Below are positions 1 through 9,120 of a stretch of 64,000 bases of DNA, piece by piece. The DNA lies in the NCBI RefSeq assembly GCF_013373795.3, contig NZ_CP088022.1:4960001-5024000 (forward strand), in the 5' to 3' direction. The first letter of the stretch is position 1. Every line of letters begins with the position of its first letter. Under the pieces are notes generated by a model. That model made no database searches and had not been told where the DNA came from. It saw only the letters and a program-made list of their open reading frames with translations. This DNA is from Bradyrhizobium quebecense. Its GTDB lineage: Bacteria; Pseudomonadota; Alphaproteobacteria; Rhizobiales; Xanthobacteraceae. The position numbers and the translations under genes are program-made.

Positions 1-201
1 GCCCATTCCGCCAATGTGGTGGACTGCCTGATCTGGAGCATCATCGCGCTGATCGTGCAGATCATCGTCTATTACATCGTGAAGATCCCGGTGCCGAACC
101 TGTCGGCGCGGATCGCCTCCGGCGAGATGGCGGCGTCGATCTGGCTCGGGCTGTCCTCGCTGGCCGCAGGCGCGCTCAACGCCGCCTGCATGATCTACTG
201 A
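1..201 (+). CDS. DUF350 (YjfL-like) inner-membrane protein, 5' end outside window
   Basis: The reading frame is open from base 1 and stops at a TGA at 199-201, so only the last 66 residues are present. Two hydrophobic segments are visible, one around LIWSIIALIVQIIVYYIV and one around WLGLSSLAAGALNAACMIY. The closing LAAGALNAACMIY matches the end of the DUF350 family (E. coli YjfL), a four-helix membrane protein of unknown function. The next genes are a YjfM-like Ser/Gly-rich protein and a YjfC-like ATP-grasp enzyme, the same company YjfL keeps in E. coli, which supports the call. No biochemical role is established. Confidence 0.75.
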   Translation, partial: AHSANVVDCLIWSIIALIVQIIVYYIVKIPVPNLSARIASGEMAASIWLGLSSLAAGALNAACMIY

Positions 202-216
202 GTCATAGAGCTGACC

Positions 217-633
217 ATGGCGCGCAAACCGAACCCGGAATTCGGCAAACGGCGACCGGTGGTGCCGGCGGTGCCACCGCGGCCGGATCCACCTTCCAAG
301 CGCTCCAGCCATGTCGCGCTGCTAATGATGGGCACGCTCGCGGTCGGCGGCAGCGCCTACGCGCTGATGCCGCGGCAGAATTGCCAGCCGATCCAGCCGA
401 CGCCACCGGGCGTGACCGCGCCGGCCCCCCTGCAACCCGGCGCCGATTGCGCGCCGCGCAGTTCGTCGTCCGGGTCGGGCGGCAGCGGCGGCGGCTCGTC
501 GCACAGCAGCTTCTACAGCGGCAGCTCATCGTCGGGCGGCTCTTCATCCTCGTCGGGTTCATCGTCAAGCTCGTCGGTCAGCCGCGGCGGCTTCGGCTCG
601 TTCGCGCATGCGTTCGGCTTCGGCGGCGGCTGA
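217..633 (+). CDS. YjfM-like Ser/Gly-rich membrane-anchored protein
   Basis: A 138-residue protein that starts 15 bases after the DUF350 stop. Residues about 32-51 form one hydrophobic segment (VALLMMGTLAVGGSAYALM), a likely signal anchor. From about residue 80 the chain is a low-complexity Ser/Gly tract ending in FGFGGG. Its place between YjfL-like and YjfC-like genes suggests a YjfM/YgiB (DUF1190)-type protein, but the conserved cysteine-rich core of that family is not clear here. The call therefore rests mainly on context. It is probably translated with its neighbours. Function unknown. Confidence 0.6.
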   Translation: MARKPNPEFGKRRPVVPAVPPRPDPPSKRSSHVALLMMGTLAVGGSAYALMPRQNCQPIQPTPPGVTAPAPLQPGADCAPRSSSSGSGGSGGGSSHSSFYSGSSSSGGSSSSSGSSSSSSVSRGGFGSFAHAFGFGGG

Positions 634-740
634 CAAGCACATTGCCGTGTCGTCATGCGCTTTCACTTGCCCGGCGATCGGAGCTGATGGAGACTCGGCG
701 CGGCTCGCAAACGACAAGACGGAAGGCAAGGATCGCGTCC

Positions 741-956
741 ATGAAACGCTCGCGACGGGTCTGGCTGAAATTGATGGGGAGCGTCGCGATCGGCGCAGCC
801 TCGATGGGCCTGGCGCCAGGCTAGGCCCGCAGTCGTCACCATGCGGGGCACAAAGCCAAGCGGAAGCCCGAGCAGATATCACCTTCCGGCGGCTTCGGCG
901 GCGCGCCGCGCAGCATCGCCCACTACGACAACGGTCCCTCGCATGGCGGCGCCTGA
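741..956 (+). pseudogene. Small secreted-protein gene interrupted by an in-frame TAG
   Basis: From an ATG at 741 one frame runs for 71 codons to a TGA at 954-956, with a single TAG at codon 28 (822-824). The first part looks like a signal peptide (MKRSRRVWLKLMGSVAIGAA). After the stop the same frame continues with a basic stretch (HKAKRKPEQ) and a Gly-rich tail containing GGFGGAPRSIAHYDNGPSHG. The tail overlaps the start codon of the next gene at 943, an arrangement typical of translationally coupled genes. A CAG-to-TAG change would explain the interruption. It may be inactive, a suppressed stop, or a sequencing error. Confidence 0.5.
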
Positions 957-2157
957 CGTCCGAGCCGACACCCATCGTCTGAAGATCACGGACCCCTTCA
1001 TGCAACGCATCGCATGTTCCGAGCGCGACGATTGGCAGGCAACCGCCGAAAGCGCCGGCTTCACCTTCCACACCATCGACGGCGAACGCTACTGGGACGA
1101 GCGCGCCTATTACGCCTTCACGCTCGACGAGATCGAGCGCGATATCGAGGCGCCGACCGGCGAAATCGACGCGATGTGCCTCGAGCTCGCCGGACGCGCG
1201 GTCAGGGATGAACAATATCTGCGCCGGCTGAAGATACCGGAAGCATTCTGGGACCTGATCGCGGCGAGCTGGCGCCGCAAGGAGCCGAGCCTCTACGGCC
1301 GGCTCGACCTCAAATTCAGCGGCAACGGCCCGGCCAAGCTGCTCGAATACAATGCCGACACGCCGACCTCGATCTTCGAGGCGGCGGTGTTTCAATGGAC
1401 CTGGCTCGAACAGGCAATCGAACGCAACATCATCCCGAAGCGCGCCGACCAGTTCAACTCGATCCACGAGGCGCTGATCGAGGCCTGGAAGACGATCGGC
1501 GCGACCCATCCGCTGCATCTCAGCGGGCTGACCGGCAACGCCGAGGACGCCGGCACGCTCGCCTATCTCGAGGACACCGCGGCGCAGGCCGGGCTGAAGA
1601 CCACGCTGCTCGACATCGAACAGATCGGACTGCGCAATGACGGCCAGTTCGTCGACCTCGACGAAAGCCCGATCGCGCTCGCGTTCAAGCTCTATCCATG
1701 GGAGTGGATGTTCCACGACGCGTTCGGCAAGAACCTCGCGACGGCGCCGACGCAATGGATCGAGCCGCCCTGGAAGGCGATCCTGTCCAACAAGGGCATC
1801 CTGCCGCTGCTGTGGGAGATGTTCCCGAACCACCCCAACCTGCTGCCAGCCTATTTCGAGGACGACCCGCAGGCCGCGCAGCTCGGCACCTCGTTCGTGC
1901 GCAAGCCGATCTATTCGCGCGAAGGCGCCAATGTCGAACTGGTCAGCGCCGGCATCACGCTGGTCGCGGAGCAAGGCCCCTACGGCGCCGAGGGCTTCAT
2001 CCGGCAGGCCCTCGCGCCGCTGCCGAATTTCTCCGGGCAGTATCCCGTGCTCGGCAGCTGGCTGGTCGATCACACGCCCCGCGGGCTGTCGATCCGCGAG
2101 GACGAGAACCCGATCACCGGCAACACATCGCGCTTCCTGCCTCACGCGATTTTGTAG
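943..2157 (+). CDS. Glutathionylspermidine synthase family protein (YjfC/YgiC-like)
   Basis: A 404-residue ATP-grasp-type protein. It reads very like E. coli YjfC along its whole length: YWDERAYYAFTL near the start, a central LLEYNADTPTS block, SNKGILPLLWEMFPNHPNLL, RKPIYSREGANV and a closing SRFLPHAI. The family resembles the synthetase half of glutathionylspermidine synthetase/amidase and would form an amide bond using ATP, but the true substrate of the stand-alone members is uncertain. I chose the ATG at 943 because the YjfC-like similarity begins just after it. Upstream in-frame sequence to 841 reads as another gene's frame. The gene follows YjfL- and YjfM-like genes, as in enterobacteria. 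Confidence 0.8.
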   Translation: MAAPDVRADTHRLKITDPFMQRIACSERDDWQATAESAGFTFHTIDGERYWDERAYYAFTLDEIERDIEAPTGEIDAMCLELAGRAVRDEQYLRRLKIPEAFWDLIAASWRRKEPSLYGRLDLKFSGNGPAKLLEYNADTPTSIFEAAVFQWTWLEQAIERNIIPKRADQFNSIHEALIEAWKTIGATHPLHLSGLTGNAEDAGTLAYLEDTAAQAGLKTTLLDIEQIGLRNDGQFVDLDESPIALAFKLYPWEWMFHDAFGKNLATAPTQWIEPPWKAILSNKGILPLLWEMFPNHPNLLPAYFEDDPQAAQLGTSFVRKPIYSREGANVELVSAGITLVAEQGPYGAEGFIRQALAPLPNFSGQYPVLGSWLVDHTPRGLSIREDENPITGNTSRFLPHAIL

Positions 2158-2179
2158 AAACGTTGACACTCTGCACCAC

Positions 2180-2265
2180 CGTCATTGCGAGGAGCGTAGC
2201 GGCGAAGCAATCCATCCTTCCGCACGCGCGGTGAGATGGATTGCTTCGCTTCGCTCGCAATGACG
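2180..2265. repeat. Intergenic palindromic repeat
   Basis: An imperfect inverted repeat. The left arm begins GTCATTGCGAGGAGCGTAGC and includes GCAATCCATC; the right arm includes GATGGATTGCTTCGC and ends CGCAATGAC. It lies between the ends of the convergent yjfC-like and cheR genes. Dispersed repeats of this form are common between genes in Bradyrhizobium and Rhodopseudomonas. It could form a long hairpin and end transcription from both sides, but this is inferred. Confidence 0.65.
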
Positions 2266-2301
2266 TGGGTAGAGGGTGCGGGGCCGCGGGGGACTTGCCC
2301 T

Positions 2302-3168
2302 TCACCGCGCGGACGCGACCGCCTTCAGCACATGCGCGGCGCCGGCGCGCGCGACTGGCGCGGTGCTGGGCTGATAGAGCCCGCGGCGGTCGGGATAGGG
2401 CCTGAACAGATTGGTGATACCGACCACGGATTCAGCCGCGCCAAGCGCCAGCACGCCGTCGGGCTCGAGCATCCGGGAGATCTTGCCGAAGATGCCTGCC
2501 TTGGTCTGCTGATCGAAATAGATCAGCACGTTGCGGCAGAAGATCACGTCGAAGGTGCCGAGATGCGAAATGTCCTGCAGCAGATTGAGCTGGCGGTGCT
2601 GCACCATGCCGCGGATATCGGCGTTGAGCTGCCAGAGCTCGCCCTTCTGCACGAAGTGCTTGACCAGCAGCTGGATCGGCAGCCCGCGCTGCACCTCGAA
2701 CTGGCTGAACAGGCCGGCCTTGGATTTTTCCAGCACCGCCTGCGACAGGTCGGTGGCGACGATCTCGATGCGCCAGCCGGTGAATAGCGCGGTCATTTCC
2801 TTCAGCAGCATCGCGATCGAATAGGGCTCCTGCCCGGTCGACGAGGCCGCGCACCAGATGCGCAGGCTGCGGCGCGCGGCGCGCGCCTGTGCCAGCGCCG
2901 GCAGCACCGCCTCCTTCAGATGGTCGAACGGGATCTTGTCGCGAAAGAAGAACGTCTCGTTGGTGGTCATCGCCTCGACCACCTCCGACGTCAGCATCTC
3001 GGCGCCGCCCTTCATCTTCTGCACGAGTTCGGGAATGCCGGCGAGGTTCGACCGGCGCGCCAATGGCAGCAGGCGGCTCTCGACGAGATATTGCTTGTCG
3101 GCCGACAGATCGAGGCCGGAACGTTCTTTCAGCAGCTTACGCAGATACTCATAGTCCAGCGGCGTCAC
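2302..3168 (-). CDS. cheR: Chemotaxis protein methyltransferase CheR
   Basis: A 288-residue S-adenosylmethionine-dependent methyltransferase that methylates glutamates of chemoreceptors, working against CheB. The N-terminal all-alpha CheR domain ([15 protein letters not shown]) is followed by the Rossmann domain with [14 protein letters not shown], the SAM-binding motif, and [22 protein letters not shown] is also typical. I prefer the GTG start at 3168: it gives VTPLDYEYL, the normal CheR beginning, and it overlaps the cheB stop in a GTGA 4-base overlap, which implies translational coupling. It is the last gene of the cheA-cheW-cheY-cheB-cheR operon. Confidence 0.93.
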   Translation of the reverse strand: MTPLDYEYLRKLLKERSGLDLSADKQYLVESRLLPLARRSNLAGIPELVQKMKGGAEMLTSEVVEAMTTNETFFFRDKIPFDHLKEAVLPALAQARAARRSLRIWCAASSTGQEPYSIAMLLKEMTALFTGWRIEIVATDLSQAVLEKSKAGLFSQFEVQRGLPIQLLVKHFVQKGELWQLNADIRGMVQHRQLNLLQDISHLGTFDVIFCRNVLIYFDQQTKAGIFGKISRMLEPDGVLALGAAESVVGITNLFRPYPDRRGLYQPSTAPVARAGAAHVLKAVASAR

Positions 3169-4325
3169 GAACGGTCTCCGGCAAACACGCGAACAAGCTT
3201 CGATGCAATCTGATTGAGCGGCAGCACGGCGGCGCAGATGCCGGCATTGACCGCGGCACCGGGCATGCCCCACACCACGCTGCTCGCTTCGTCCTGGGCG
3301 ATCACGCTGCCGCCGGCGGCGACGATGTCCTTGCCGCCGCGCATGCCGTCGGAGCCCATGCCGGTCAGGATCACCGACATGATGCTGCCCTGCCAGACAT
3401 CGATCGCGGAGGTGAACATCGGATCCACCGCGGGTTTGCAGAAATTGACCGGCGGCCCGTCGTCGAGCGCGATCGTGGCATCAATGCCGTGACGAGCGAT
3501 CCGCATGTGGCGTCCGCCCGGCGCCAGATAGATCTGACCAGGTTTGATGCTCTCGCCGTCGATCCCCTCATGCGCGGGCCGCTTGCTGGTGCGCGCCAGA
3601 TGCTCGGCGAGAATGGTGGTGAAGGTCGGTGGCATGTGCTGGGTGATCAGCACCGGGACGCGATCGATCACGGGGCCGATCTCTGCGACCAGCGTCATCA
3701 GCGCCTGCGGGCCGCCGGTGGAGGAGCCGATCAGCAGCACCTTGGGCTGCAGCAGGCCAAACGAACGGCGCGCGACCTGGGCGGGCGCGGCGGCGGGAGG
3801 CAGCCCCGGGCGCGGCTTGTCGTGTCCGGGCGCCAACGGCGGGCTCACCGCCGTATGCACCGTGCTGCGCCGCGCCTTGGCGCCGAGGTGACGGATCTTC
3901 TGGATCAGGTCGTGGCGGAAGGTTTCCGCGGCGGTTGCCTCGCGCGTGCTCTCCGGCTTCGGAATGTAGTCGGACGCGCCGAGCGAGAGCGCCTTCAGGC
4001 TGATCTCCGCGTTGCGGCGGGTCAGCGTCGAAGCCATGATAATGACGAGGTCGCGCTTCTTCGCCAGCAGCTGCGGCAGCGCCGAGATGCCGTCGAGGTC
4101 GGGCATCTCGATATCGAGCACCGCGACGTCGGGGTTGATGCGCTCGAGCTGGTTGACGGCGTCGAGGCCGGTGCGCAGCGAGGCCACGACCTCCATGTCG
4201 GGTTCGGCGCCGATCCAGCGCGAGATCATCCCTCGGATGACCACGGAATCGTCGACGACCATCACCCGCACCTTGTCGGAACGGGTCGATGTCGGGACCG
4301 CAGTACTTGTCAACGCAACACTCAT
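3165..4325 (-). CDS. cheB: Chemotaxis response regulator protein-glutamate methylesterase CheB
   Basis: A 386-residue two-domain protein. The receiver domain (about residues 18-135) has the acidic pair in VMVVDDS and phospho-acceptor Asp71 in [11 protein letters not shown]. After a Pro/Ala-rich linker comes the methylesterase domain (about 193-380), with the catalytic triad Ser in [10 protein letters not shown] (201/202), His230 in ITQHMPP and Asp326 in TGMGSDGM. It removes methyl groups from, and deamidates, chemoreceptors when phosphorylated by CheA. It sits 75 bases after cheY and is coupled to cheR by a 4-base overlap. Confidence 0.95.
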   Translation of the reverse strand: MSVALTSTAVPTSTRSDKVRVMVVDDSVVIRGMISRWIGAEPDMEVVASLRTGLDAVNQLERINPDVAVLDIEMPDLDGISALPQLLAKKRDLVIIMASTLTRRNAEISLKALSLGASDYIPKPESTREATAAETFRHDLIQKIRHLGAKARRSTVHTAVSPPLAPGHDKPRPGLPPAAAPAQVARRSFGLLQPKVLLIGSSTGGPQALMTLVAEIGPVIDRVPVLITQHMPPTFTTILAEHLARTSKRPAHEGIDGESIKPGQIYLAPGGRHMRIARHGIDATIALDDGPPVNFCKPAVDPMFTSAIDVWQGSIMSVILTGMGSDGMRGGKDIVAAGGSVIAQDEASSVVWGMPGAAVNAGICAAVLPLNQIASKLVRVFAGDRS

Positions 4326-4400
4326 GACTTCACCAGCGACGCAACACGACGCACAACAACCGTTGAGCCGAAGGCTTCTGCCGCCGGATCGAACGTAGAG

Positions 4401-4766
4401 TTAAATCAAACCGACTTCCTGGAACTTCGCGGTGACGATGTCCCGGTCGAACGGCTTCATGATGTATTCGTTGGCACCGGCATGCAGCGCGCGTGCGATA
4501 TGCGCGACGTCATTTTCGGTGGTGCAGAACACGACCTTGGGCTGATCGCCGCCGGGCATGCGGCGGAGATTGCCGAGGAACTCGTAGCCGTCCATGACAG
4601 GCATGTTCCAGTCGAGCAGCACGGCCTCGGGCATCGCGCGCTTGCAGGCCTCGAGCGCCTTGGCGCCGTCCTCGGCCTCGACGATCTGGAAATCGAGACC
4701 TTCCAGGATACGGCGGGCAACCTTGCGAATGACGCTTGAGTCATCGACAACAAGACACGTTCTCAT
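4401..4766 (-). CDS. cheY: Chemotaxis response regulator CheY
   Basis: A single-domain receiver of 121 residues, the normal CheY length. The acidic pocket is in CLVVDDSSVIRK, the phospho-acceptor is Asp52 in LLDWNMPVMDG, the switch Thr is in FCTTEND and the conserved Lys104 is in YIMKPFD. It would be phosphorylated by the CheA of this operon and act on the flagellar motor switch or as a phosphate sink. There are 63 bases between cheW and this gene and 75 before cheB, so small internal signals are possible, but the gene order indicates one operon. Confidence 0.93.
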   Translation of the reverse strand: MRTCLVVDDSSVIRKVARRILEGLDFQIVEAEDGAKALEACKRAMPEAVLLDWNMPVMDGYEFLGNLRRMPGGDQPKVVFCTTENDVAHIARALHAGANEYIMKPFDRDIVTAKFQEVGLI

Positions 4767-4829
4767 CTGCGACCTCTACTTCCTCATCCCCGGTGGGATG
4801 TTTCAGTTCTTCGATTCAGTCGGCCCGTC

Positions 4830-5303
4830 TCAGGCCGCTTTGGCATCAGGCACCAGTTCGAGCACGCGATCGACATCGAGGACGACCATGAGCTGTCCGT
4901 CGAGGCGGTGAACACCGCCGGCGAGCCTGGCCATGCGGGGATCGAGGTTGACCGGATTGTCCTGGCGGCTGTCGTCGGGCAGCCGCAGCACCTCGCCGAT
5001 CTGGTCGATCAAGAGGCCGTAGGATTCGCCGCGCTGGTCGACGCCGACCGCCATCGGCGGCTTGCCGTCGTCGGCCTTCGGCAGGCCGAGCCGGGCGCGC
5101 ATGTCGACCACGGTGACGATGCGGCCGCGCAGATTGAGCACGCCGGCGATCTCGCTGGAGGCCAGCGGCACCCGCGTCAGCCGCTCCGGCATGAACACGT
5201 CCTGCACCCGCGAGATCGGCAAGCCGAACAGCTGCCCGCCGATCACCGCGGTGACGTATTCGGCCATCGCGCCTTCACTGGTCTCGGTCTTGCTGGTCAT
5301 CAC
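4830..5303 (-). CDS. cheW: Chemotaxis coupling protein CheW
   Basis: A 157-residue CheW-domain protein that links chemoreceptors to CheA in the polar signalling array. Typical elements are YVTAVIGGQLFGLPISRVQD near the start, GVLNLRGRIVTVVDMRARLG in the middle and GVHRLDGQLMVVLDVDRVLE near the end. It starts 11 bases after the cheA stop, so the two are almost certainly co-transcribed. Met13 (MAEYVTAV) is a possible alternative start, because the first dozen residues are outside the domain. Confidence 0.92.
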   Translation of the reverse strand: MMTSKTETSEGAMAEYVTAVIGGQLFGLPISRVQDVFMPERLTRVPLASSEIAGVLNLRGRIVTVVDMRARLGLPKADDGKPPMAVGVDQRGESYGLLIDQIGEVLRLPDDSRQDNPVNLDPRMARLAGGVHRLDGQLMVVLDVDRVLELVPDAKAA

Positions 5304-5314
5304 TCTCGTTTCCT

Positions 5315-8029
5315 TTAAGCGGCGCGGCGCAGCTCGGCGGTCTGCTCTTTCAGCGCCGCGATCAGCCCGGGACGATCAAACTTGGCGACATAGTCATGGA
5401 AGCCGGCCTGGCGGCCGCGCTCGATCGCCGCCGGCGACACCATCGCCGACAGCGCGATGATCGGCAGCCCGACGAGGTTGTGGTCGCTTCGGATGTTCTC
5501 GGCGAACTCAAAGCCGTTCATCTCGGGCATCTCGATGTCGGTCAGCACGACGTCGAAGGCCTGCCCCGAGCGCAACGCCGCGAGCCCTTCCTGCGCGCCT
5601 CCCGCGGTCCGCACCTTGTAGCCGGCAGCCTTCAAGACCGGGGCCAGCATGTTGCGGAAGAACGCCGAGTCGTCGACCAGCAGCACCGACTGCGCCGAGG
5701 CCGACGGGCGCATCTCCTTGCGCGAGAACCAGTCGGCGAACGCCATGGGGAGGAAGTGGCCGACGTCGATCACCTCGGTGGCCTGGCCCTTGATCACGGC
5801 CGAACCCAGAATGCCGTCCTGGCTGCCCGCGACCTCGATGTTGAGCCGCTCCTCGACGATGTCGATGATCTCGTCGACCACGAGCCCCATCGAGCGGCCG
5901 TCGTCGGCGAACACCAGGATCGGCTGCGCCCCCTGGGTCTGCACCTCGACCCCGGCCATCTGCACCAGCGGCATCAGCTGCTCGCGGTACTGCACCATGT
6001 AGCGGCCGTTCGAGAGCTCGATCTTGTCGGTTGCGATCTCCTCCAGCCGGGTGACGAGGCCGAGCGGCACCGCCTTGGGCTGGCTCGAACCGGCGCGGAA
6101 CACCAGCAGCGAGGTGAGCTGCTCGCCGCTCGAGGCATGCGCGGCGGCATTGTCATCGGCCATGTCATGGGCCGCCGCGCTGGAGGCGCCGAGCGCCTTG
6201 GCAATCCCATTGGGGTCGATGATCATGATCACCGCGCCATCGCCCAGAATGGTGTTGCCGGAGAACATGTCGATGTGCCGCAGCTTGGTCGACATCGGCT
6301 TGACCACGATCTCCTCGGTGTGGAACACGCCGTCGACCACGATGCCGAAGGTCTGGCTGCCCACCTGGGTCACCACGATGAAGCCGTTCTCGGCATCGCT
6401 GGTGGCGCCGTCGTCGATCTTCAGCAGCTTCTTCAGATGGATCAGCGGCAGCAGCTTGTTGCGCAGCCGCAGCACTGCCGTATCCTTGATCCGCTCGATG
6501 CGGTGCTCGGAGTTGGCGCGCGCCCGCACCAGCTCGACCACCGAGAGCTGCGGAATGGCAAACCGGTCGCCGCCGGCTTCCACGATCAGAGCGGAGACGA
6601 TCGCCAGGGTCAGCGGGATCTTGATGGTGACCGAGGCGCCCTCGCCGGCCACGCTCTTGATATCGATGGTGCCGCCGATCTGGTCGATATTGGTGCGCAC
6701 CACGTCCATGCCGACGCCGCGGCCGGACACCGAGGTCACCTGCGCGGCGGTCGAGAAGCCCGGCGCGAAGATGAACTTGTGGATCTGGGCTTCGGTCATC
6801 TTCTCCAGTTCGGCCTCGGTGACGAGACCGTTCTGGAGCGCCTTGGCCTTGATCCGCTCGGTGTTGAGCCCGCGGCCATTGTCGGCGATGCAGATGATGA
6901 TGTGGCCGCCCTCGTGATAGGCGCTGAGGCGAATGGTGCCCTGCTCGGGCTTGCCGCTGGCGACCCGCTCGGCGGTGGTCTCCAGGCCGTGATCGGCGGA
7001 GTTGCGCACCATGTGCGTCAACGGATCCTTGATCAGGTCGAGCACCTGGCGGTCGAGCTCGGTGTCGGCGCCGTGCATCTCCAGCTCGATCTGCTTGCCG
7101 AGTTCGCCGGAGAGATCGCGGACGATGCGCGGCAGCTTCTGCCAGGCATTGCCGATCGGCTGCATGCGCGTCTTCATGACGCCCTCCTGCAGCTCGGCGG
7201 TGACGTTGGAGAGCCGCTGCAGCGGCACCTTGAACTCGGTGTCCTCGTTGCGGCGACTGATCTCGAGCAGCTGGTTGCGGGTCAGCACCAGCTCGGAGAC
7301 CATGGTCATGAGGTGTTCGAGGGTATCGACATTGACCCGGATCGACTGGTTGGCGATCTTGTCGCCTTCCTGGACATCCTCGGTGGCGGCCTTGCGGGCC
7401 GGCTTCTTTGCAGCTTCAGCCGGCTCGGCTGCGGGGGCAACGGCTGCGGGCTTCGCGACCGGGACAGGCGCGGGTGCTGCGACTTCGATCTCGGTCTCGC
7501 GGAAGGCGCGCTCGAGCTCATCGAGCGAGACCTCACCCGGGCGCAGCGGACGCTCCAGCGTCTGCACCACCAGCGTGCCTTCGGTCATGGCCGGTTGCAC
7601 CGACGGGGCATCAACGACAGGCACCGCTTCTTCGCCGGCCGCCATAGCGGCCATGCCGTGCTCGACCATCGCTTCGAGCTGATCGATCAGGTCGCGGTCG
7701 TTGCCCTCGGGCTCGGCCTCGGTCGCCTCGAGCCCGCCGAGGATCTCCTTGATGCGGTCGATCGAGGACAGGATCAGCGTCACGGCTTCCGCCTTCACCG
7801 GCATGCCGTCGCGGAATTTGCCCATCAGGGTCTCGCCGGCATGCGCCAGCGCTTCCAGCCGCGGCAGCCCGAGGAAGCCGCAGGTCCCCTTGATCGTGTG
7901 CACAAGCCGGAAAATGTTATCCAGGATCTTCGCGTTGTTCGGATCCTGCTCGAACTGCACCAGCTGATTGTCGACCGTATCCAGGCTCTCGCTGCTCTCC
8001 GTCAGGAACTCGCGCAACAGATCGTCCAT
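5315..8029 (-). CDS. cheA: Hybrid chemotaxis histidine kinase CheA with C-terminal receiver
   Basis: A 904-residue kinase, longer than the roughly 650-residue E. coli CheA. Order of domains: Hpt (about 1-105) with phospho-site His44 in LVHTIKGTCGFL; an Ala/Pro-rich linker; a dimerisation helix pair (about 225-300); an HATPase with N box HMVRNSADHGLE, DNGRGLN and GRGVGMDVV; a CheW-like regulatory domain; a second CheW-like stretch (about 640-760); and a receiver (about 780-904) with Asp831 in LTDIEMPEMNG and Lys883. CheA-receiver hybrids occur in alphaproteobacteria, where the receiver may act as a phosphate sink. First gene of the operon; no promoter was identified in the roughly 200 bases before chpT. 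Confidence 0.95.
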   Translation of the reverse strand: MDDLLREFLTESSESLDTVDNQLVQFEQDPNNAKILDNIFRLVHTIKGTCGFLGLPRLEALAHAGETLMGKFRDGMPVKAEAVTLILSSIDRIKEILGGLEATEAEPEGNDRDLIDQLEAMVEHGMAAMAAGEEAVPVVDAPSVQPAMTEGTLVVQTLERPLRPGEVSLDELERAFRETEIEVAAPAPVPVAKPAAVAPAAEPAEAAKKPARKAATEDVQEGDKIANQSIRVNVDTLEHLMTMVSELVLTRNQLLEISRRNEDTEFKVPLQRLSNVTAELQEGVMKTRMQPIGNAWQKLPRIVRDLSGELGKQIELEMHGADTELDRQVLDLIKDPLTHMVRNSADHGLETTAERVASGKPEQGTIRLSAYHEGGHIIICIADNGRGLNTERIKAKALQNGLVTEAELEKMTEAQIHKFIFAPGFSTAAQVTSVSGRGVGMDVVRTNIDQIGGTIDIKSVAGEGASVTIKIPLTLAIVSALIVEAGGDRFAIPQLSVVELVRARANSEHRIERIKDTAVLRLRNKLLPLIHLKKLLKIDDGATSDAENGFIVVTQVGSQTFGIVVDGVFHTEEIVVKPMSTKLRHIDMFSGNTILGDGAVIMIIDPNGIAKALGASSAAAHDMADDNAAAHASSGEQLTSLLVFRAGSSQPKAVPLGLVTRLEEIATDKIELSNGRYMVQYREQLMPLVQMAGVEVQTQGAQPILVFADDGRSMGLVVDEIIDIVEERLNIEVAGSQDGILGSAVIKGQATEVIDVGHFLPMAFADWFSRKEMRPSASAQSVLLVDDSAFFRNMLAPVLKAAGYKVRTAGGAQEGLAALRSGQAFDVVLTDIEMPEMNGFEFAENIRSDHNLVGLPIIALSAMVSPAAIERGRQAGFHDYVAKFDRPGLIAALKEQTAELRRAA

Positions 8030-8231
8030 GAAACCAACCTTCGAAAAACGCCGAAAACGCTGCGGCGCACGACATCGACGCGCCGGCCGGAACTTAGGTC
8101 AGCTTCTCCGCAAAGCGTTTAAGTTTGGTTGAGTAATTGGAAAAGAACGGGATCAACAAAGAGATAAGGCCGCACGATCGAATCGCGCGGCCGCTCGTAA
8201 CCTTTGCTTAATGATGTTCCCGCGGCCGCGT

Positions 8232-8879
8232 TCAGGACGCTGCGATAATGACCTTGTCGCCGTCGAGCGTGAGCGTCACTTTCAACCCGCAGGCTTCGGC
8301 CAAGAGGCGCGTGTAATGCGGCTGTACAGCATGCGCATCGACCGTGTTCGACGAGCTTGCATTGAGCAAGTCGACGATGTTCTGCGGCACCCGCGCATTG
8401 AGGCCCGCGGCCAGGATGCGGAAGCTCATCGTCTCACCCTCGCCGACCGGATCGATGGTGAGCGTGCCGCCGCGCGGGATGGTCTGCTGCGCGATGACCA
8501 GCATGTTCAACAGCAGCTTGACCCGGTTCTTGGGCAGCAGCAGCCGCGGCAAATTCCAGGTCAGCGTCACCTTGCCGTCCTCGATATGCCCTTTCGCCAT
8601 GTTCTGGGCATCACCGAGGTCGATCTGCGCGCCGGAGGAACCCGCGGCACCGAACGCCAGCCGGCAGAACTGCAGCCGCGCCGAAGCGGTCTTGGCGCTC
8701 TTGCGGATCAGATCGAGCGCGAAGTCGCGGTCTTCGGGCTTCGGATTGTCGTCAAGGACCTCAAGCCCATTGACGATCGCGCCGACCGGACTGATGAGAT
8801 CGTGACAGACCCGCGAGCACAACAGCGCAGCTAGTTCGAGTGCATCGGGAGCGGGACCGGGAGACGAAGTGCCAGACAT
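8232..8879 (-). CDS. chpT: Histidine phosphotransferase ChpT
   Basis: A 215-residue protein of the ChpT family, the phosphotransferase between the hybrid kinase CckA and the regulators CtrA and CpdR in the alphaproteobacterial cell-cycle relay. The first helix, LAALLCSRVCHDLISPVGAI, carries the phosphorylated His in CHDLISP. The C-terminal half is a degenerate HATPase-like fold without nucleotide-binding motifs, as expected. I chose the ATG at 8879 (MSGTSSPG), since the 17 residues before it are basic and unlike the family. It lies next to the chemotaxis operon on the same strand but is separated by about 200 bases. Confidence 0.88.
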   Translation of the reverse strand: MSGTSSPGPAPDALELAALLCSRVCHDLISPVGAIVNGLEVLDDNPKPEDRDFALDLIRKSAKTASARLQFCRLAFGAAGSSGAQIDLGDAQNMAKGHIEDGKVTLTWNLPRLLLPKNRVKLLLNMLVIAQQTIPRGGTLTIDPVGEGETMSFRILAAGLNARVPQNIVDLLNASSSNTVDAHAVQPHYTRLLAEACGLKVTLTLDGDKVIIAAS

Positions 8880-8990
8880 CAATTGTTTCCTGGAAAGCCG
8901 CACGCCGCGGGAGGAGTGCGAATCACGCATGCCTGCCGGCTTGATACACCGTGCAGACGGATGCTGCCAGCTTGCGGCGGGACTGATAAG

Positions 8991-9043
8991 GCATGATCCG
9001 GAAAAGTGGAAACCGGTTTTCCGAAAAGATCATGCTCAAACAA
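8991..9043. repeat. Dispersed palindromic repeat (GCATGATCCGGAAAAGTGG type)
   Basis: An imperfect inverted repeat starting GCATGATCCGGAAAAGTGG and mirrored by CCGGTTTTCCGAAAAGATCATGC. This sequence type is scattered through Bradyrhizobium and related genomes, so it is a useful marker of the host lineage. It lies between the divergent chpT and cysQ genes. Its function is unknown. Confidence 0.7.
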
Positions 9044-9049
9044 GGGGAT

Positions 9050-9089
9050 GAGATCATGATGCGATGCCTTGTCATCGCATCATGATCTC
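9050..9089. repeat. Perfect 17-bp inverted repeat upstream of cysQ
   Basis: GAGATCATGATGCGATG (9050-9066) and CATCGCATCATGATCTC (9073-9089) pair perfectly around the six-base loop CCTTGT. It ends 31 bases before the cysQ ATG and directly follows the dispersed repeat, so it may be part of the same repeat family. A regulatory role is possible but unproven. No T-run follows it. Confidence 0.6.
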
Positions 9090-9120
9090 AGGGAACACAA
9101 ACAGGATATGAGACCCGCCC

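Noticed and set aside
565..2169. A 534-codon minus-strand frame opposite the YjfC-like gene
   Set aside because: Low-complexity Arg/Leu/Val-rich composition without any family; the plus strand matches YjfC throughout.
2889..4739. A 616-codon plus-strand frame opposite cheR, cheB and cheY
   Set aside because: Spans three well-supported genes on the other strand and has no motif of its own.
5396..8122. A 908-codon plus-strand frame opposite cheA
   Set aside because: It is the mirror of a GC-rich true gene; the cheA frame has all expected motifs, the other none.
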